Below the pieces are notes generated by a model that made no database searches, was not told where the DNA came from, and saw nothing but the letters and a program-made list of their open reading frames with translations. A program made the position numbers and the translations under genes. A stretch of DNA of 64,000 bases from Limanda limanda (Eukaryota > Chordata > Actinopteri > Pleuronectiformes > Pleuronectidae): positions 11,863,498 to 11,927,497 of the forward strand of contig NC_083639.1 in the NCBI RefSeq assembly GCF_963576545.1, written 5' to 3'. This document shows positions 48,561-62,344 of the stretch, piece after piece (positions within the stretch are counted from its first letter, which is position 1; every line of letters begins with the position of its first letter).

Positions 48561-51500
48561 AATTTGAATATCAGACAGAAACATTAAAATGTCGGCTTGA
48601 CTTCTTTTTAACTCATGGTTACATAATGTTTGTTGGAAGATTACGATGAACAATTCTGACGGCGACAATCTTGAGAAGCCTCCTTCTGTCTGCAGCTGAA
48701 ACCAAGACCCTATTGTTTAAAACAATTACTGGGATCTTTGAAAGGTTAACATGCCGCCGTTATCACAGTAAATTATATGTTTAGTGTAAGAAAATTTCAC
48801 AGGCGTGGCAACAGTCAACAGTAAACTCAATCCCAGGGAAAGTGATGCAGATAAAAACAAACAAAGGTGTGCGTTGGCTGCTTATAAAATGCTGCAATTA
48901 ACCTCGTTGAAGCAAGATGTATATGTTGCTGCTTGTATCATGAGAGCACTGCTGTGTACGATATTAAAAGTTTCAGTTGGTGTTAGGTGTTTTTATTAGG
49001 TGACATAGAAAATGTGTCAGACAGCCCACAGTTAACCCGATAGACTCGCTTCATCATGGTTACGGTTTGAGAGGTGCACTACACATCACAGTACAGAAAG
49101 ACAGAAAGATATCTTCAGCCATTCCATAAAATAACAAAGGTCTATCATTTTAAGTCCTCTTATAAGAAATAGAAAAGAAAAACCAATAGTGCGTCAGATC
49201 ATTGAGTCAGCAGTGCATGAGCTGAAGCCTGTCTGAGCTGGAAGCTGTTTAAATTAGTTTCATTACAGAAGATTTGAAATGTCCAGGTGGCTTCTGTCTG
49301 CAGCTTGACAATATACTCACCTCTGAAAGAACTTTTCAGCTAATAGCATGTTTGTACAATTTCATGCTGAGATGTGTCTCAGACTCATCAGCCGACTCTG
49401 GCATCCATTATACATGCTGACAGTTTTTAATTTCATTGATATGGTAAAGTATGAAAAGGTGAACAGTAATTATAATGATGGACAGAAACTCGTTTTGCCA
49501 GCGTATAATGACAGAGATCTTTCACATTTGACTTCACAGACAAACAGAAGTCCTTCCAGCTACCTGTTGTGGTGGCGTGCACATTCTTGGCCAGGTTCTG
49601 GAGGTGTAGCTAACAGCAACAATCACAGCAACTGAACACAAAGTCTGCACGCTTCATCTTTGGCAGATTAAAGAAGCAGAATCTATTTGTTTTCACTTCA
49701 TTGGCTGAATGTTTGTACAAGTGTCTGTCATGTTCCCATAAACATCCTGCCATGTTTGAAGGAATAACAAAGTTGTTGTATATGTTTAATGCAGCTATAA
49801 AACATTTTTGGAAATCAAAAAGTATGAGAAAATAGTTGTAAATAATTTATAAAAAAGTTTGAAAATGAACAGGGTAGGGACAATAGGAATTAAATAATAA
49901 TGAAAGACTGCTAATTTTATCCCAAGGAGGGGGTCCAAAGCTGCAGGATTTGGAGTTGACTTTGTCGAGGAGGAAGTGGGCGCAGCCTGCAGAACACATG
50001 TATGTATAAACGCTGCAGGAGGCTCTGTCATCTTGTTACTGCGGTGAAACAGATTAGAACGTTGTAAATGTTGAGGAGATTATTAGTAATTCCTGTAGCT
50101 GTACTTCCTCTGGGAACAGTTCTGGCTGAAGCTCATGCATGTCTCCTTCAAACTAAACAGCTCAATCTCCCATATCACTGTGCAGATGACAGAACATGCT
50201 GTTCTTGGAAAGTCCTCAGCTTATTATACACATCCAGTGTATTAAGCAGGTGTTCTGCCTTATAAATATCTCTTCTTGAATCAACAGGTTGAATTCAGCA
50301 CTGAAATCCAAAGCACTGACATTCACGCATCTCTGTCCAGACCCTGTGGATCAGCAGCAGGCTGAGCAACTACATTCCACACGACATGTGACTCAGTGTG
50401 AACCCAAACCACACTGTTTTATACTCAAAGCTTAGTTACTGAAGCTCTGGTGAATAAAAAGCAAAAATATAATATGTCTAATTTTGTTGTTCCTGGGATG
50501 ACTGAGTATCTAAGTAGAGCCATGAGACGATGGCTTGTTACAAGCTGTGTCCCATGGAGAGGCCCCAAGTCATATGAGGCCTTGGAGACTATTTCATCAG
50601 CCGATATTCAAAACATGACAATGGACTAAATTCCTTATACTGCTGTGTTTGATTTATTAGTGTCTTTGTTGTTTGGCATTTTGGTTGAATGATTGTTTTG
50701 ACTATCAACTCTGATGTCAAGTTCAACTCGATGCCAAATTCTCCTGACCTGGCATATTATGATGTTTTCACCATGTATTAGACTGAGTTGTTAATTAAAT
50801 CAGCATTAAAAAGTCTTATAAATGTCCTAAAATCTCTATATTAGTATGAGTAATAATAAAATAATAATAATAATAATAGAAAAAAATAACCACCAGGAGA
50901 GGTTAATCTAAACATGTACGTTTTTAAAGTTCTTAATTGTGTCTCAAAAGAAGCATTACATTACATGACATCAGCATTGTGCCCTTTATTGTTGTCCTCA
51001 TTGTGTCCTCCATTCAATGTTATACATATATGGAAGGCTGACACAAATTAAACAAAACACATTAGTCAGCATGTTTTTCAACCAATTTAAACCAATAAAC
51101 TTCAAACACAATAACAAAGAGAAATGTATTGGCCCAAATGTCCCGTACCCTTATAAGGAGTGGACGTAGGGGTACAATGTTCCACATATTGTCTACAGAG
51201 GCCTATACATGTGTAATTTTCACAATAAATATTACAGATGCATATTGGACACTGACATATTAATGCTTTATAATTGGTATTTTTATGATACAATTTGAAC
51301 AGGCACTGCAACAATTCCACAAGAGATCGATAAAAATATTAAAACTAATGATAATAAAACAAAAAAAGATGTGACACAGCCTGCGCTGCTGACAGGCCTC
51401 CCCTGCTCTTCAGGTGTTACACTTTTATTTGTCTGCCACCTCTGGAGAAACTGAGCCTGTCACAGCCATTTGTGGCAGACCACCTCATTCAGAAAATTGC

Positions 51501-52564
51501 TTTAAGTTGCAGTTAATCTAATTCAAAACGTGTTAAATGTCTTGGTGAGATTTTTTTCTGTTGACATTACATTCTGGCCATGATTTGTGCAACATTGATG
51601 TTAATGGGCAGTTTTTTTCCAATGATGTCATCTTGTGCAAAAAAAAAGTTTTACAGAGAAGTTCGGTTGCTTCAGGAACTGAGTCATTGAACAGTGTCGT
51701 TGCAGCCTCTCTTAAATGGGAGCAGAGAAGATGACGGAGAAACAGCAACACGTATCAGTTACATATTCATGTTTTTCTCTCTCTGTCCTCTTTGTTGAAG
51801 TATCTGTTCTTGTCTTAGTTAAGACCAGTTATTTGATGCAGCTGAGCTCAGTGAATAGGAGACAGTAGGAAAGTGAAAAGAGAAAGAACATGAGAACAAA
51901 GTAGAATGAAGGAGCCCCACATACGTACACGTGTGTTGGAGACTTTTCCCAACATGTGTTTGCCTCATTATCTTTCTGCTGCTGCTCACTCTGCAGGAAT
52001 GCAGGCCAGCAAACACATGTCCATCACCTAAACCCCAGTGACACACACACACACACACAAGTGCACACTCACATTTACACTGTGTTAATCAAAGTCCTAC
52101 ACAGCCCCTACTTCCTGAAGGATCCTCCACCCACCCCCAACCCTAGGCTGGACCTCAGTAATCAGTTTACTGATGCTGGAGAAAAAACCCTCCTGGACAT
52201 TTCACTGATACAGGAAAGATGCCATGGAGTCGTCAGAGAAATGATGCTAATGAAAAACACATGACTGGATCTGTGTGCGGTCATCTAAACAATAGAGAGT
52301 GGGTTGGAGACAAATGAAAGATGCAATTACAGCTGTGCTTTCCTCAAAAGAGGTCCAGCGTTCCCAGTATTTCTCACAGGATCCTGACATGTTTCTGCAT
52401 ACATACAAATATGCAAACAAACCTGCATGCACCCTTATTTTTTGGTGTTTTGGAGGCAAACCCTCACATGCTCGTGGTCTGCTGAGAGAGTGGACACATG
52501 AAAGCGTCTGCGGGCTTCCAGAAGGAGTTAAGATTAAATATCTCTGGCCCTGAGCCGAGCAGAG

Positions 52565-52796
52565 GGGGAGAAAGAAACACTGTGACCTTCAGAGGGAACA
52601 AACCCAACAGGCTGCCTTGTCCACCAAATGAGAGAGAGAGAGGGAGGGTAGGGTAGGGTTTGTAACGGAGAGAAACAGAGGAAGAGGGAGAGAGGGAGGG
52701 AGAGAGAGAGAGGGGTAGGACAAGAGTGAGAGAGGCAGAGAGACGAAAAGACACAAAACTTGTGACTTTACAAAGCAGGGCAGGTACCAGAGGCAG
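52565..52796 (+). other. GA-rich tract and candidate non-coding first exon of prelp
   Basis: 52630-52740 is almost pure purine (GAGAGAGGGAGG-type). It is followed by a stretch ending CCAGAGGCAG|GTAAGT with the donor at 52797. SLRP genes normally have a non-coding first exon, and the next suitable plus-strand acceptor is the one before the prelp ATG at 56421. The link is speculative. Confidence 0.25.
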
Positions 52797-55097
52797 GTAA
52801 GTAACTTTATAAGTTGTTTTTGATGAAAAACAGACAATAAAATGAGAATCTAGAGTGTGTTTGTGTGGGAAACAAAAAGAAGCAGAAAGAGCAATGTGTG
52901 TGTGTGTGTGTGTTAGTGTGAGTGTGTGTGTGTGTGTGTTTTATGGACTGAGGTAGAATCCTGGCACCGGCACAGGTGGTTTGTTTCTATAGAAACCCTG
53001 TGCCATACAAAGTGGTATTCTGTCCTCAGAGGAGCTGCTGTGCACTAGGATTCTTACATTTTTCTCCACTGCACGTTTTCCATTCCAGTGAGTGAGGAGA
53101 GCTGCTGCTGCAGGGAAATTGAAATATGAAGAGACAGAAGTTATAAAAAATTGTCCTGACTTTGGCTGCTGCAGAAGGATCTTCGTTTTTGCAATTTGTT
53201 TTGAAACCAAAGGTACACACTGATTTACTGTAATAGACTCAGTGCAGTGTGCATGAGTCTAGTTTAAATTTGCTGATGATGAGGACAAAGAAGCAGTGAT
53301 GACAGTTTCCAGTCAGGCAGGAGACCAGACGCCTGCAGGAGCCTGACGGTGCAAAGCTCTGTGATTTCTTTTCCAACACTCTCAAGTTCATTTGGACTAT
53401 AATCATTATATTTCTGTTAATTCACCATTTTTGTCAGAGCACCTTATAACCCTCTCACTGCACACCCAGCTGTAGAGCCAGTCTCCAGCTGCACGGCCTG
53501 CGCCACTGCCACACCCACATGAGGAAATGTTTTGGCACCAGAAGTATCTTCTGGTGAGGATATTTCCAATAGGAGGACACATACTGTACATCTATCACTG
53601 GTGCATTGCAGAACTGACATTAAATAAACTACATCACTGTTGTTTATGAGCCATAACACGTAGAACAAACTGTAATTGTTGACAGAAATATTGAGTCACA
53701 CGTCTAAGCTCCGTGGTGCATGACGTTACTCTTATTCAGTCTTTTATGAAACACTGTTAATTATCTTTGGTTTAAAGAATGACTCAAGCAATTCTGCAAG
53801 AATTGGAAGAAACTGGAAGGAGCTTATCTTCAAAGACTTAGTGGCGACAGAGAGCTTTGTTTCTCTGGCTGCTTCTCAAGAGGAATAATCTTCATCTCCT
53901 TACAGCAAGGAACTTAAAGAGCAGTTGCAATATGGACAGAAGACATCAGAGACAATAATAACATATTAGATCGCACTTTAAAAGGGCTTGTTTAAAAAAA
54001 TAGCAGTCATTCCAAAAAAATCTGTAATTCTGATATTTTTGGTCTTTGATGTAAAGAAGCTGCAATGAAAACAATTGTAATGACAAGAAATTAAATGTAA
54101 TTGAAATGTTAAGGTAATTTTGAACCATGGTCTTTAACTTTAGTCAAAAATATGTGAGATTTCTATTTAAGATCATCTTAAATCTAATGTAAACTAATCC
54201 GCAGACGAGGCTTAAAATGAATTGTTGAACTTGGATACAGCAGCTGAAAAAACAATTCCACCATAGGGTCTATGGAGGAGCTGCATCTGGAGATGGTCCA
54301 GGTCTCATGGAAACTGAGTATTGGAAGTAGAGATGTTAAAATATAGTTATAATGGTTTCATGACAACTGGACAAAACTTGCTAATGAAGGTTATTTGTTC
54401 CTTCTGAAGCAACAGAGGCTGCTCTGTTTGCCATTGTGTGTGAGCCAAAGTGACACCGGACATGCAGAGATTTAGTCCAAAGATTCTCAGAAATCTCAAG
54501 AATCAAGAGCAGTTCTCCCACTGATAAGTCGATTTACTTATTGGGGTCACAAATAATCGACCAGTGAGGCGGCCGTCTCTGTCTGTAAGTCTTTAGTTGT
54601 CTGCTGGACTGCTGGGAGGAGAGAGCTGGTTCTGGTTTTGAGCGAGGGGCTGGGAGGTTCTAAGTGGCTGAGAGGGAAACGGAAGGGCAGTGCCAGGGAT
54701 CACAGTCAGAGAAAAGTTCAGATATGTTTTTCCAGGCGGGACAGTTTCTGGCTCACAGCTTCATTCCTGCCCCGTGATTCATGTGCAATGTTTATCGAAC
54801 TGGCCAGACGCTGTTTCTACAGGGAGCAAAGTGATTGGAAACTACTGGAGCCTTTGTACCTCCACACGACATCTCGTGTGCTTCAAGCATTATGCATTTT
54901 GACAGCTGTGTTGTCGTTGTTTACAATTGGTTTGTGCTCATAAGGTTCAAAGAAACAAACACACCGATTCATTTTGGATGATACAAGAAGTCTGGGATTG
55001 AGAGATGGCAGCAGCACGGGAGCTGAAAGGAAAATCAGAAGAATGTATCTGGTATTTATATAGAAGAGTCTTGATATAATAAGACAAACATCTGGAG

Positions 55098-55099
<2 letters not shown>

Positions 55100-55192
<93 letters not shown>
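55100..55192. repeat. GT microsatellite
   Basis: About 46 uninterrupted GT units, the longest perfect dinucleotide run in the window. Confidence 0.97.
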
Positions 55193-55193
<1 letters not shown>

Positions 55194-56425
55194 ATAATAA
55201 CCTCCTATCCTCTCTCCTGGGGAAAGTTTGAACTCTCTTGGTGTCTTGGATGAGTTTTGTAACACCAATGTCCTCATTTATGCAAAGTTAAAATTGCTAA
55301 ACTCCCTATTTCCAAAACTCTGAAACACTAGCTCAGAATAACAACATATTCCTAGTTGAGAATAATATGGGCCTGTGTATACACGATTGAGAATCTATAA
55401 TAAAGAGTAATGTTTTAAAATAAAGATCCATCAGAGTCTTGTTTGGATTTGCTCCGGTTTCCTCCGGGCCTCTCCTCAGTCAAAGAGCTTGTACCTTCCA
55501 GACCTGCAGTCTTCCCCTGCACAGCTCTCCCTCTGGACAAGTGCTGACAATAGAGCCTTTATCCCCAAACTTTTCCTCAATTTCCTCATAAGTACTAATT
55601 TCCTGTATCAGTCTCAGCCCCTCCTACACTGACTGACAAATCACTCTACCCAAGACTTTCCCTCTAACACTCAGTCTTGCTCAAATTACCAAACCACAAA
55701 CCAAATATCGGAGACTGAATTTATTCATCATTATCTATTCTTTCCTATTCTTTCGTTTGTACTTTTTAATGAATTACCAGACTAATTTCTTAGGCTGCAA
55801 ATCTTAATTACCTTCAGCCCAACAATACACTAAGGTCATTGATAGAAAAAAATGTCTCTATTCTTTTGTAAGAGCAGCATCAGACAGCAGTATTTGATAT
55901 TAAAATAAAAGTGCTGATGGGTCAACACATAGATTTACAAACCTGCAATCAGTATTTTCATGGTTCAAATGCAAAACACACTTGCTTTTTGTTTGTTTGA
56001 TACAACAGTTTCAGCCAGTCCAGCCCTGAAAATTCTTCAGCTCAACACAAATTGAACAAAAACCAGCAGGATTGGGGAATATTTTTAGCAGCAAATTCCA
56101 AAAATATTTCCCGGCCCTTTCCCAGAATTGGAAAAATAAAAAATAGAAACAGCTGTGTATCGAAGTTGTCAGTGTAAACTGAAAAGAGTCATGCGTCTTG
56201 GTCTTCACTGAACCTCTAAACGCCTCCTAATCAGGTGTACACATTAGTCTGTACTGGATACGAGCTCCCACACAGAGCGAGAGACTGAAAACGACCAATT
56301 TGTTTGAGTTGTTAAACAGTATTGGTTAACCAGCAGATCCAAAATGACAGGCTGTGTGTCATGACTTGGAGCAGTTCATACAGTCTGACTTGAACTACTT
56401 CTGTTTTGTGCTCTGTTGTAGGACG

Positions 56426-59400
56426 ATGAAGGCCGGCGCGGGACTCTTCTCTGCATTGGCTCTGTTCCTCCTAACGGGGGCAGTGTTCACCCAGAGACTT
56501 CGGCCAAGGAAGCCCACCAGGCGCCCAGCCACCAGCAGGAAGCCTTCAGTCCTCAAGCATCCTGGACCGGCAGAGCCAGAGCCCCAGGAGCCCACAGATT
56601 TCCCCCCACCTATCCTGGGCCCACCCTCATTTTATCCTGACTGTCCCCGAGAGTGTTTATGCTCCCCAAGCTACCCAAATTCTCTCAACTGTGAGAACCG
56701 GAACATCCGCGTGATCCCTCTCATCCCATCCAGAAGCCACTACTTGTATTTGCAGAATAACTACATCTCGGAGGTGACGGCAGAGTCATTCGCTAACGCC
56801 ACAGAGGTCCGCTGGATCAACATGGCAAACAATCGCATTCATCGCATAGACAAACAGGTCAGGAGAGTTTTCTCGATTCATAATTAGGATTTCAAAATAG
56901 CATAACATCATCTAGAAATTCTTTATCTATCTCTCATGCAGGTATTTGAGAAGATCCCGGCACTGCTTTATCTCTATGTGCACCATAACCAGCTAAAAGA
57001 AGTGCCTGCAGGCCTCCCAGCCAGTCTGGAGCAGCTCCGCCTCAGTAAGAATCGCATCTCCAAGATACCAAGTGGTGCCTTCAGCAAGATGGGGAACCTG
57101 ACTCTGCTCGACTTGTACCACAACCAGGTAAACCTCTACAACTACTTTGTTGTTCAGCTGTAAGCAGCGACAACCACCTGCATCTTCAGAGGAAATATTA
57201 GTGTGTAACTGATTTTTTACGGTACAGTGTGTGCTTTTTTTCTCCCCAGCTGAGTGATAGTGGCCTGGGAAAGAACACGTTCAAGGACCTGAAGAGCCTT
57301 ATGCAGCTCAATCTGGCTCACAACATCCTAAAGAAAATGCCTGCTGGCATACCCAGTGGCCTCATTCAGCTTTTCCTGGACAGGAACCGTATCGATGACA
57401 TCCCAAGGCAAGTATGCAGTGCGAACATTTTCACAAAGCTATAGTATGTGTTGTGCACTTTTAAATCATTTCGATAGTACACAAACTTATAATAAAGAGA
57501 ATGGCGACTCTATCATTGCCACAGTTTACCCGGATTGCATGTATAACTCTGGTGTACCAGGGAGGAGCCCTTGCAACATGCTTTGCGGAATATCACACCC
57601 AACTTGCCTTCCAGCAGGCAATAGTAAAGCTTTTATGGATGTTTTAACAGGCCACTGAGAGGGACGGTAATTGTCCTGGTGCTGCCACTGGTCAGTCTGA
57701 CTGGGATAAAGAGAACTGGACACAGCTCTACAACCTCTACAATGGCCAAATATTTTGTGTAAACAAATAAGATCATTACCAAACTCTGGTGCGACAAATA
57801 GAGTGCATTTTGTCAATATTAAGTAGCAATGCTCACAGTGTATGCATCTCCCCTGTGATGTTTTTCTTCTTTTTTTATGTTAGGTTTCATCTTCGATCTC
57901 ACAACAATTAAAAATATGCATCGTATTTGCGTGAAATCCTATAACAATAATCTATCTTGTCCGTCAACATTGTGCTTTGGCTTCTAAGGTTATCGTTTCC
58001 TTTTCCGTCAGCTTCTTCACAAATACATTTGTGTACCACTGTCCATTGGAAGATCAAGCCACAACTTGTATCGATGACAATAATAAAAATGCAGGAGGAT
58101 CCTAAGAGCACCCGAGAGCAACGTTAACATTGTGTTGCTTTAAATCTCACAATTCTTTCTGTTTGCTGTTCTTTCGTTCAGAGATTACTTCAAAGGCTTC
58201 ACTCACCTGGCATTTGTGCGGCTGAACTACAACCAGCTCAGTGATAAAGGAATTCCCAAGGCTGTGTTCAACGTCTCCACCCTGCTGGACCTGCAGCTGT
58301 CCCACAACCAGCTCGCTTCTGTTCCACTCATCAGCACTCACCTGGAGCACCTGCATCTCAACCACAACAGCATCGAGAGTAAGTTCGATTGCATCCTCAG
58401 AATATGTGGGAGTTGGCAGAAATATATCCATGTCACTATAAGTGGAGACATGAGAACAACACTGATCTTTAAAAGACATTTAAAGCTTCACAAGGCAATA
58501 ATTCAATGTCAACAATGGATCCAAGGATGATTTGCAATGCAAACAGCTCATAGTAACGACCCTGCAGAGAGTTACTTCCTGACTCTTCCCCTGAGCTCTG
58601 TGGAGCGTTTTAGCATCTTTCAGCTCATGTCTTTGTTTTTCCAGCCAACAGTCATAGTTTGGATTCACTCCCCTCGATGAAAGTCAAAATAAATCAAACG
58701 TTACACAAGTTACAGGAGAGTAACTGAGATGTTAATAGAGCACAGTCTTACACACACAGTATTTAATGTACATAAAGCTCTGCTGTTTACCAGACCTCCT
58801 AAACTGAATATCCGTTCACACATGTTTTTACATCTGGAATTGTTTATAAGGAGTTATTTGACTTAGTGTCCCATAAATCTCAATAACCAAGTGTATTTAA
58901 GTGGTTCAGTCTAAGTTTAACCCAAATCTTAAATCTCCATGTAATTAAAGACGTTGTTGCACCAAATTTTGCATCACAAAAAATATTTTCATCTTATTTT
59001 AGATTAGCAAACGTGTTGTTTGGTTCAGGCTCACTGCTCAGATCAAGTAAGCAGCTATGAAATTGTACATTTAACAAATTAGCGAAGCAGCTATTTGCTC
59101 CAGGAGTGAGTGGAGACCAAAACAGAATGAAAAAGACATGAGCCTTTTCAGGCACCTCTATTCTGACGTTGAGCCTGAACTTATTTTTGTGAAGCTTAAC
59201 AGGCTGAATGACATGGTTTAAACAAAACTTCAGAAGTCAATACCCATGTGAGGTGATTCCATAATAACAGATTGTTTTTCATGTCATCTTGGCTTGTCTG
59301 TAATTTATCTGATTTGTTTTATTTCTACTTTAGTGCATGGCTACATTAGTTTGCTTACAGTGATTGATTTACATATTTTTTATATTTTAATATCTGAAGC

Positions 59401-59864
59401 ATAATGGTCTGTTCTGGTTAGTGCCTAACTAGTTACCACCAAGATATAAATGAGCCTCTTTTCCTCTTTATTTTGACCTTTTTGCTTGTTTGAAGAGAAA
59501 CAACATTTGAAGTCTTGACATTCAGACTGTGTGTGGTTTCCTCACAGGCATCAACGGCACTTTGATCTGCCCTAACGGACTGCAGGGCGAGGTCATGGAT
59601 CACAGCCATGGGCCCAGACTCAGGTACGTCACATGAAAACACATATTGGCTATAAATAAAACAGATTAATAGGAAGAGATGGGTAATGTGAATCAAGGAA
59701 GCTAATTAACGAAAGTTTTTTTTAATCATGAGTCATCATATTGGCATGTTAAGAACCTGTTCTGTTGCCTCAGGTACCTGCGTCTGGATGGAAATCACCT
59801 GAGCCCCCCGATACCCCTGGATGTCATTATGTGCTTCAGACACCTCTACTCAATTGTCATTTAG
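56426..59864 (+). CDS. prelp: prolargin / PRELP (class II SLRP)
   Basis: Six coding exons: 56426-56857, 56942-57127, 57250-57407, 58182-58378, 59548-59623, 59774-59864, giving 379 residues (human 382). Signal peptide (LALFLLTGAVFTQ) then the PRELP-specific basic, proline-rich N-terminus (RLRPRKPTRRPATSRKP), the cluster C-x3-C-x-C-x9-C (DCPRECLCSPSYPNSLNC), leucine-rich repeats and the terminus RYLRLDGN...PPIPLD...CFR, all as in PRELP. The basic stretch binds heparan sulfate; the repeats bind collagen, anchoring basement membranes. Intron 3 is read as GC-AG: exon 3 ends AAG|GCAAGT and only this keeps the frame. The ATG lies 4 nt inside its exon after CTGTTGTAG. Confidence 0.93.
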
Positions 59865-60580
59865 GTCTGGGGGGACACCAACACACATAAACCACATGCT
59901 TGCACATGTACACACATAAATCACACCACCACACCCACCCACAAACACACGCACACACACCTACACACGAACACACACACACACCCACAAACACATGCTC
60001 ACACAAAGAGTCATGATGCACAAGGAAGATCCTGCTCAGTGATGCCTGAGGTATATCCACCTCTACATCCCGTGGAGACGAGTTACTAAACGATGGATAC
60101 CAGATGAATGAAAAGACTGTAAAACTTTAATTGTTTCATTGTTGTCACATCCAGAACAATGGCCTCAGCATCTGGGCACAGCAGACATGCGGCCATTGAG
60201 GGTTTACAGGTTCTTGTAGAAGTCACAGTTTATCCATCCTTTTTTGTTTATAAAAAACTAGATTGAGTAAAAGCCTGAAAATGCAGGTACATCGACAGAC
60301 ACAACACATACGGAGGGAGGGTATTATGTTCGCTTGCAGATGTGATTGGAGCAGCTGCCCCGATTAAGAACCAACAGACCAGCGGTGGATGTCAGAAGAA
60401 CCCGTTAAAAAACGTAACTACCATGTAGTTGAAACTGTCCCAAATGTGCCTGTGATTTTCAAGGTACTCCATGTAAAAATGTATTTCTATCATTTTTATT
60501 CTTAGTCCTCTGTATATTATTCTTCTGTATAAAGAAGCTTTGTAAAAATAATGGAAAATAAAACATTTTCATTAATTTCA
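59865..60580 (+). other. prelp 3'UTR with poly(A) signal
   Basis: From the stop TAG (59862-59864) the UTR begins with a CA-rich stretch (59880-60005) and contains AATAAA at 60557-60562, which fits a 3'UTR of about 0.7 kb. The CA-rich sequence yields artefactual ORFs. Confidence 0.6.
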
Positions 60581-62344
60581 AAGAAATGTGATTACTTTCT
60601 TACCACGCACCGCTCAAATGGTATCACTGCATCAACGGACACCAATAAAGTTGCAATAATTCTGGAGGGAATAAGAATTAAAGACTGAGGTGAGACAAAT
60701 TCAGTTTTAGAGTGTTTTGCTTGAAGGTTCCGTGTGGAGTGTTTGACCACTTGATGCACTATGAGCAATTAAAGCAAAAGCAATAGCGAGTCAGTAATAA
60801 CAACAAATAATTTCTTAAACATCATCACTTAAAAATGTTTCATGAGAAAATCTGATTAATTCAGTGGGTTTGTAAGTCCTCACGGTTTTTAAAGAGAAAT
60901 ATTAAATGTAAATCTGAGTTTTGATGACACCAAAAACACAAGGTCTCTTTAATAAAACACGTAGACCTGTTATTTGCGACATCAATGTATATTCATCTAT
61001 GATCTTAACTGCAACTTTTACTAATAACAATAATAATAATGATTACCATCATCATGAACATCTCCAGAATTATCTCAATCATAATAATCTTGGATCGGCC
61101 AATGTCTGAAAGGGGGGCTAAAGCCCTAGAAATTACAACTATAATAAATTCATGTCTGACAATCTCAACAATACATATTAGCTTAATCCAATGGTTCCAA
61201 ACTCAACAGTCAGGATCCCTTCAACCGTGATAAGCTAAGTCTAAGGAGTTGGGAAATTATTACAAAACATATAAGACAGAAGACAAACAGCTGTTTATTG
61301 ATTATTCATTTGAGGAAACATGAAGGTAAAATCACTATATGGTTAGCAGGTTGCAAATCATTGATTCCACATCTATCAAATAAAAATGTGGCGTTTGTGT
61401 GTTTGTGTATGACATGAGCACAGATATGATAAACTACTAGATGCTCCAGCAACAGAATCAGAGACTGTGAACCATTAGAAGTATTTATAAAAAGCTCTGT
61501 GATGACCTATACTGGTTAGACACGGGCCTTCCTGAGAGAGGAAGTGCTGCAGGCGGTTTTTAACTGAGACACCTGTAGAAGTAAACCTGGAAATTTTGCA
61601 CTTCTCCTTTTACATATATGTAGTTACTGGTGGCGCAGCATCATACGATTCCTTGAACACGGGTTATTCCCGTTTCCTTTCCCTGCACGTTATTCTTCAA
61701 ACTGTGAGTGAATTTTTAAGCAGTCATCAAAAAATATGCTGGCCTGACAAGCAGGTGAACAGGTCTGGCTGGAGTTTCCGATAAGGACTTGTCGAACAGA
61801 AGTGAAGTCACTTCCAGAGAGAGTCCTCCTGGAGGAAAATGACAACTCCCGTGTCTAACAGTGTGTAGATGGGGCTTCCAATAATGCACCTGAACAGTTA
61901 TTACGCACTCTGGAGCAGATGTAAGAAGTGAAACACAAGACAAAACTGATATTGGTGCAAAACATAGCAAAAGAAGAGATCAACACCTTTTACAGGCTCA
62001 TAAGCCAAATGATTTAGGACTTTGTAAGAGGAACATTCAGCTGAATAAATGAACGATTGCAGGGTAATGACGACACTAATGAATGACTCACTCTATAATT
62101 ACACATCTCATCAATGACACGGGAGGTGAGGGAGGAGGAACTCTTTGATCACTCCTTTTCCTTTGTTTTTCCGTTCAGGTGATGAGCGCCAGCTAGCATT
62201 TCCTTTACCTGCAAGACACTTCCTCCTCCTGTAAACCAACTTGTGCAAGTGCATGTACGTGTGCAAGTGCATGTTTGTGTCTGTGTGAAGAGGTGCAACA
62301 CAAAATCCCCCTGGTTCCACTATAAGAGGCGACAGCATGGAGAC
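60581..62344. other. spacer between prelp and the IL-20-like gene
   Basis: No gene seen. In human the class III SLRP opticin follows PRELP; no class III cysteine cluster or repeat exon was recognised here. An AAT-rich stretch lies near 61020-61075. The right end is the promoter side of the cytokine gene. Confidence 0.5.
62321..62326 (+). promoter_or_regulatory. TATA box of the IL-20-like gene
   Basis: TATAAG in the context ccactataagaggcgac, about 70 nt before a strong donor (ACACACAG|GTGAGT at 62394/62395). Together they suggest a short non-coding first exon at roughly 62350-62394, spliced to the exon that contains the ATG. Confidence 0.5.

Larger units (their letters stand above)
41222..56421. 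other. 15-kb gene-free stretch before prelp
   Basis: No coding gene recognised on either strand. It holds GT microsatellites (43366-43529, 55100-55192), a Harbinger-like remnant (45775-46351), a small palindromic MITE (46402-46514), a repeat near 48370-48560 and GA-rich sequence (52565-52745). A strong donor AGGCAG|GTAAGT at 52796/52797 could end a non-coding first exon of prelp. Confidence 0.55.

Noticed and set aside
57408..57413. GT donor after CCAAGGCAA in prelp instead of the GC donor
   Set aside because: It would leave exon 3 in phase 0 and put exon 4 in the wrong frame (R-L-L-Q), losing the D-Y-F motif of PRELP.
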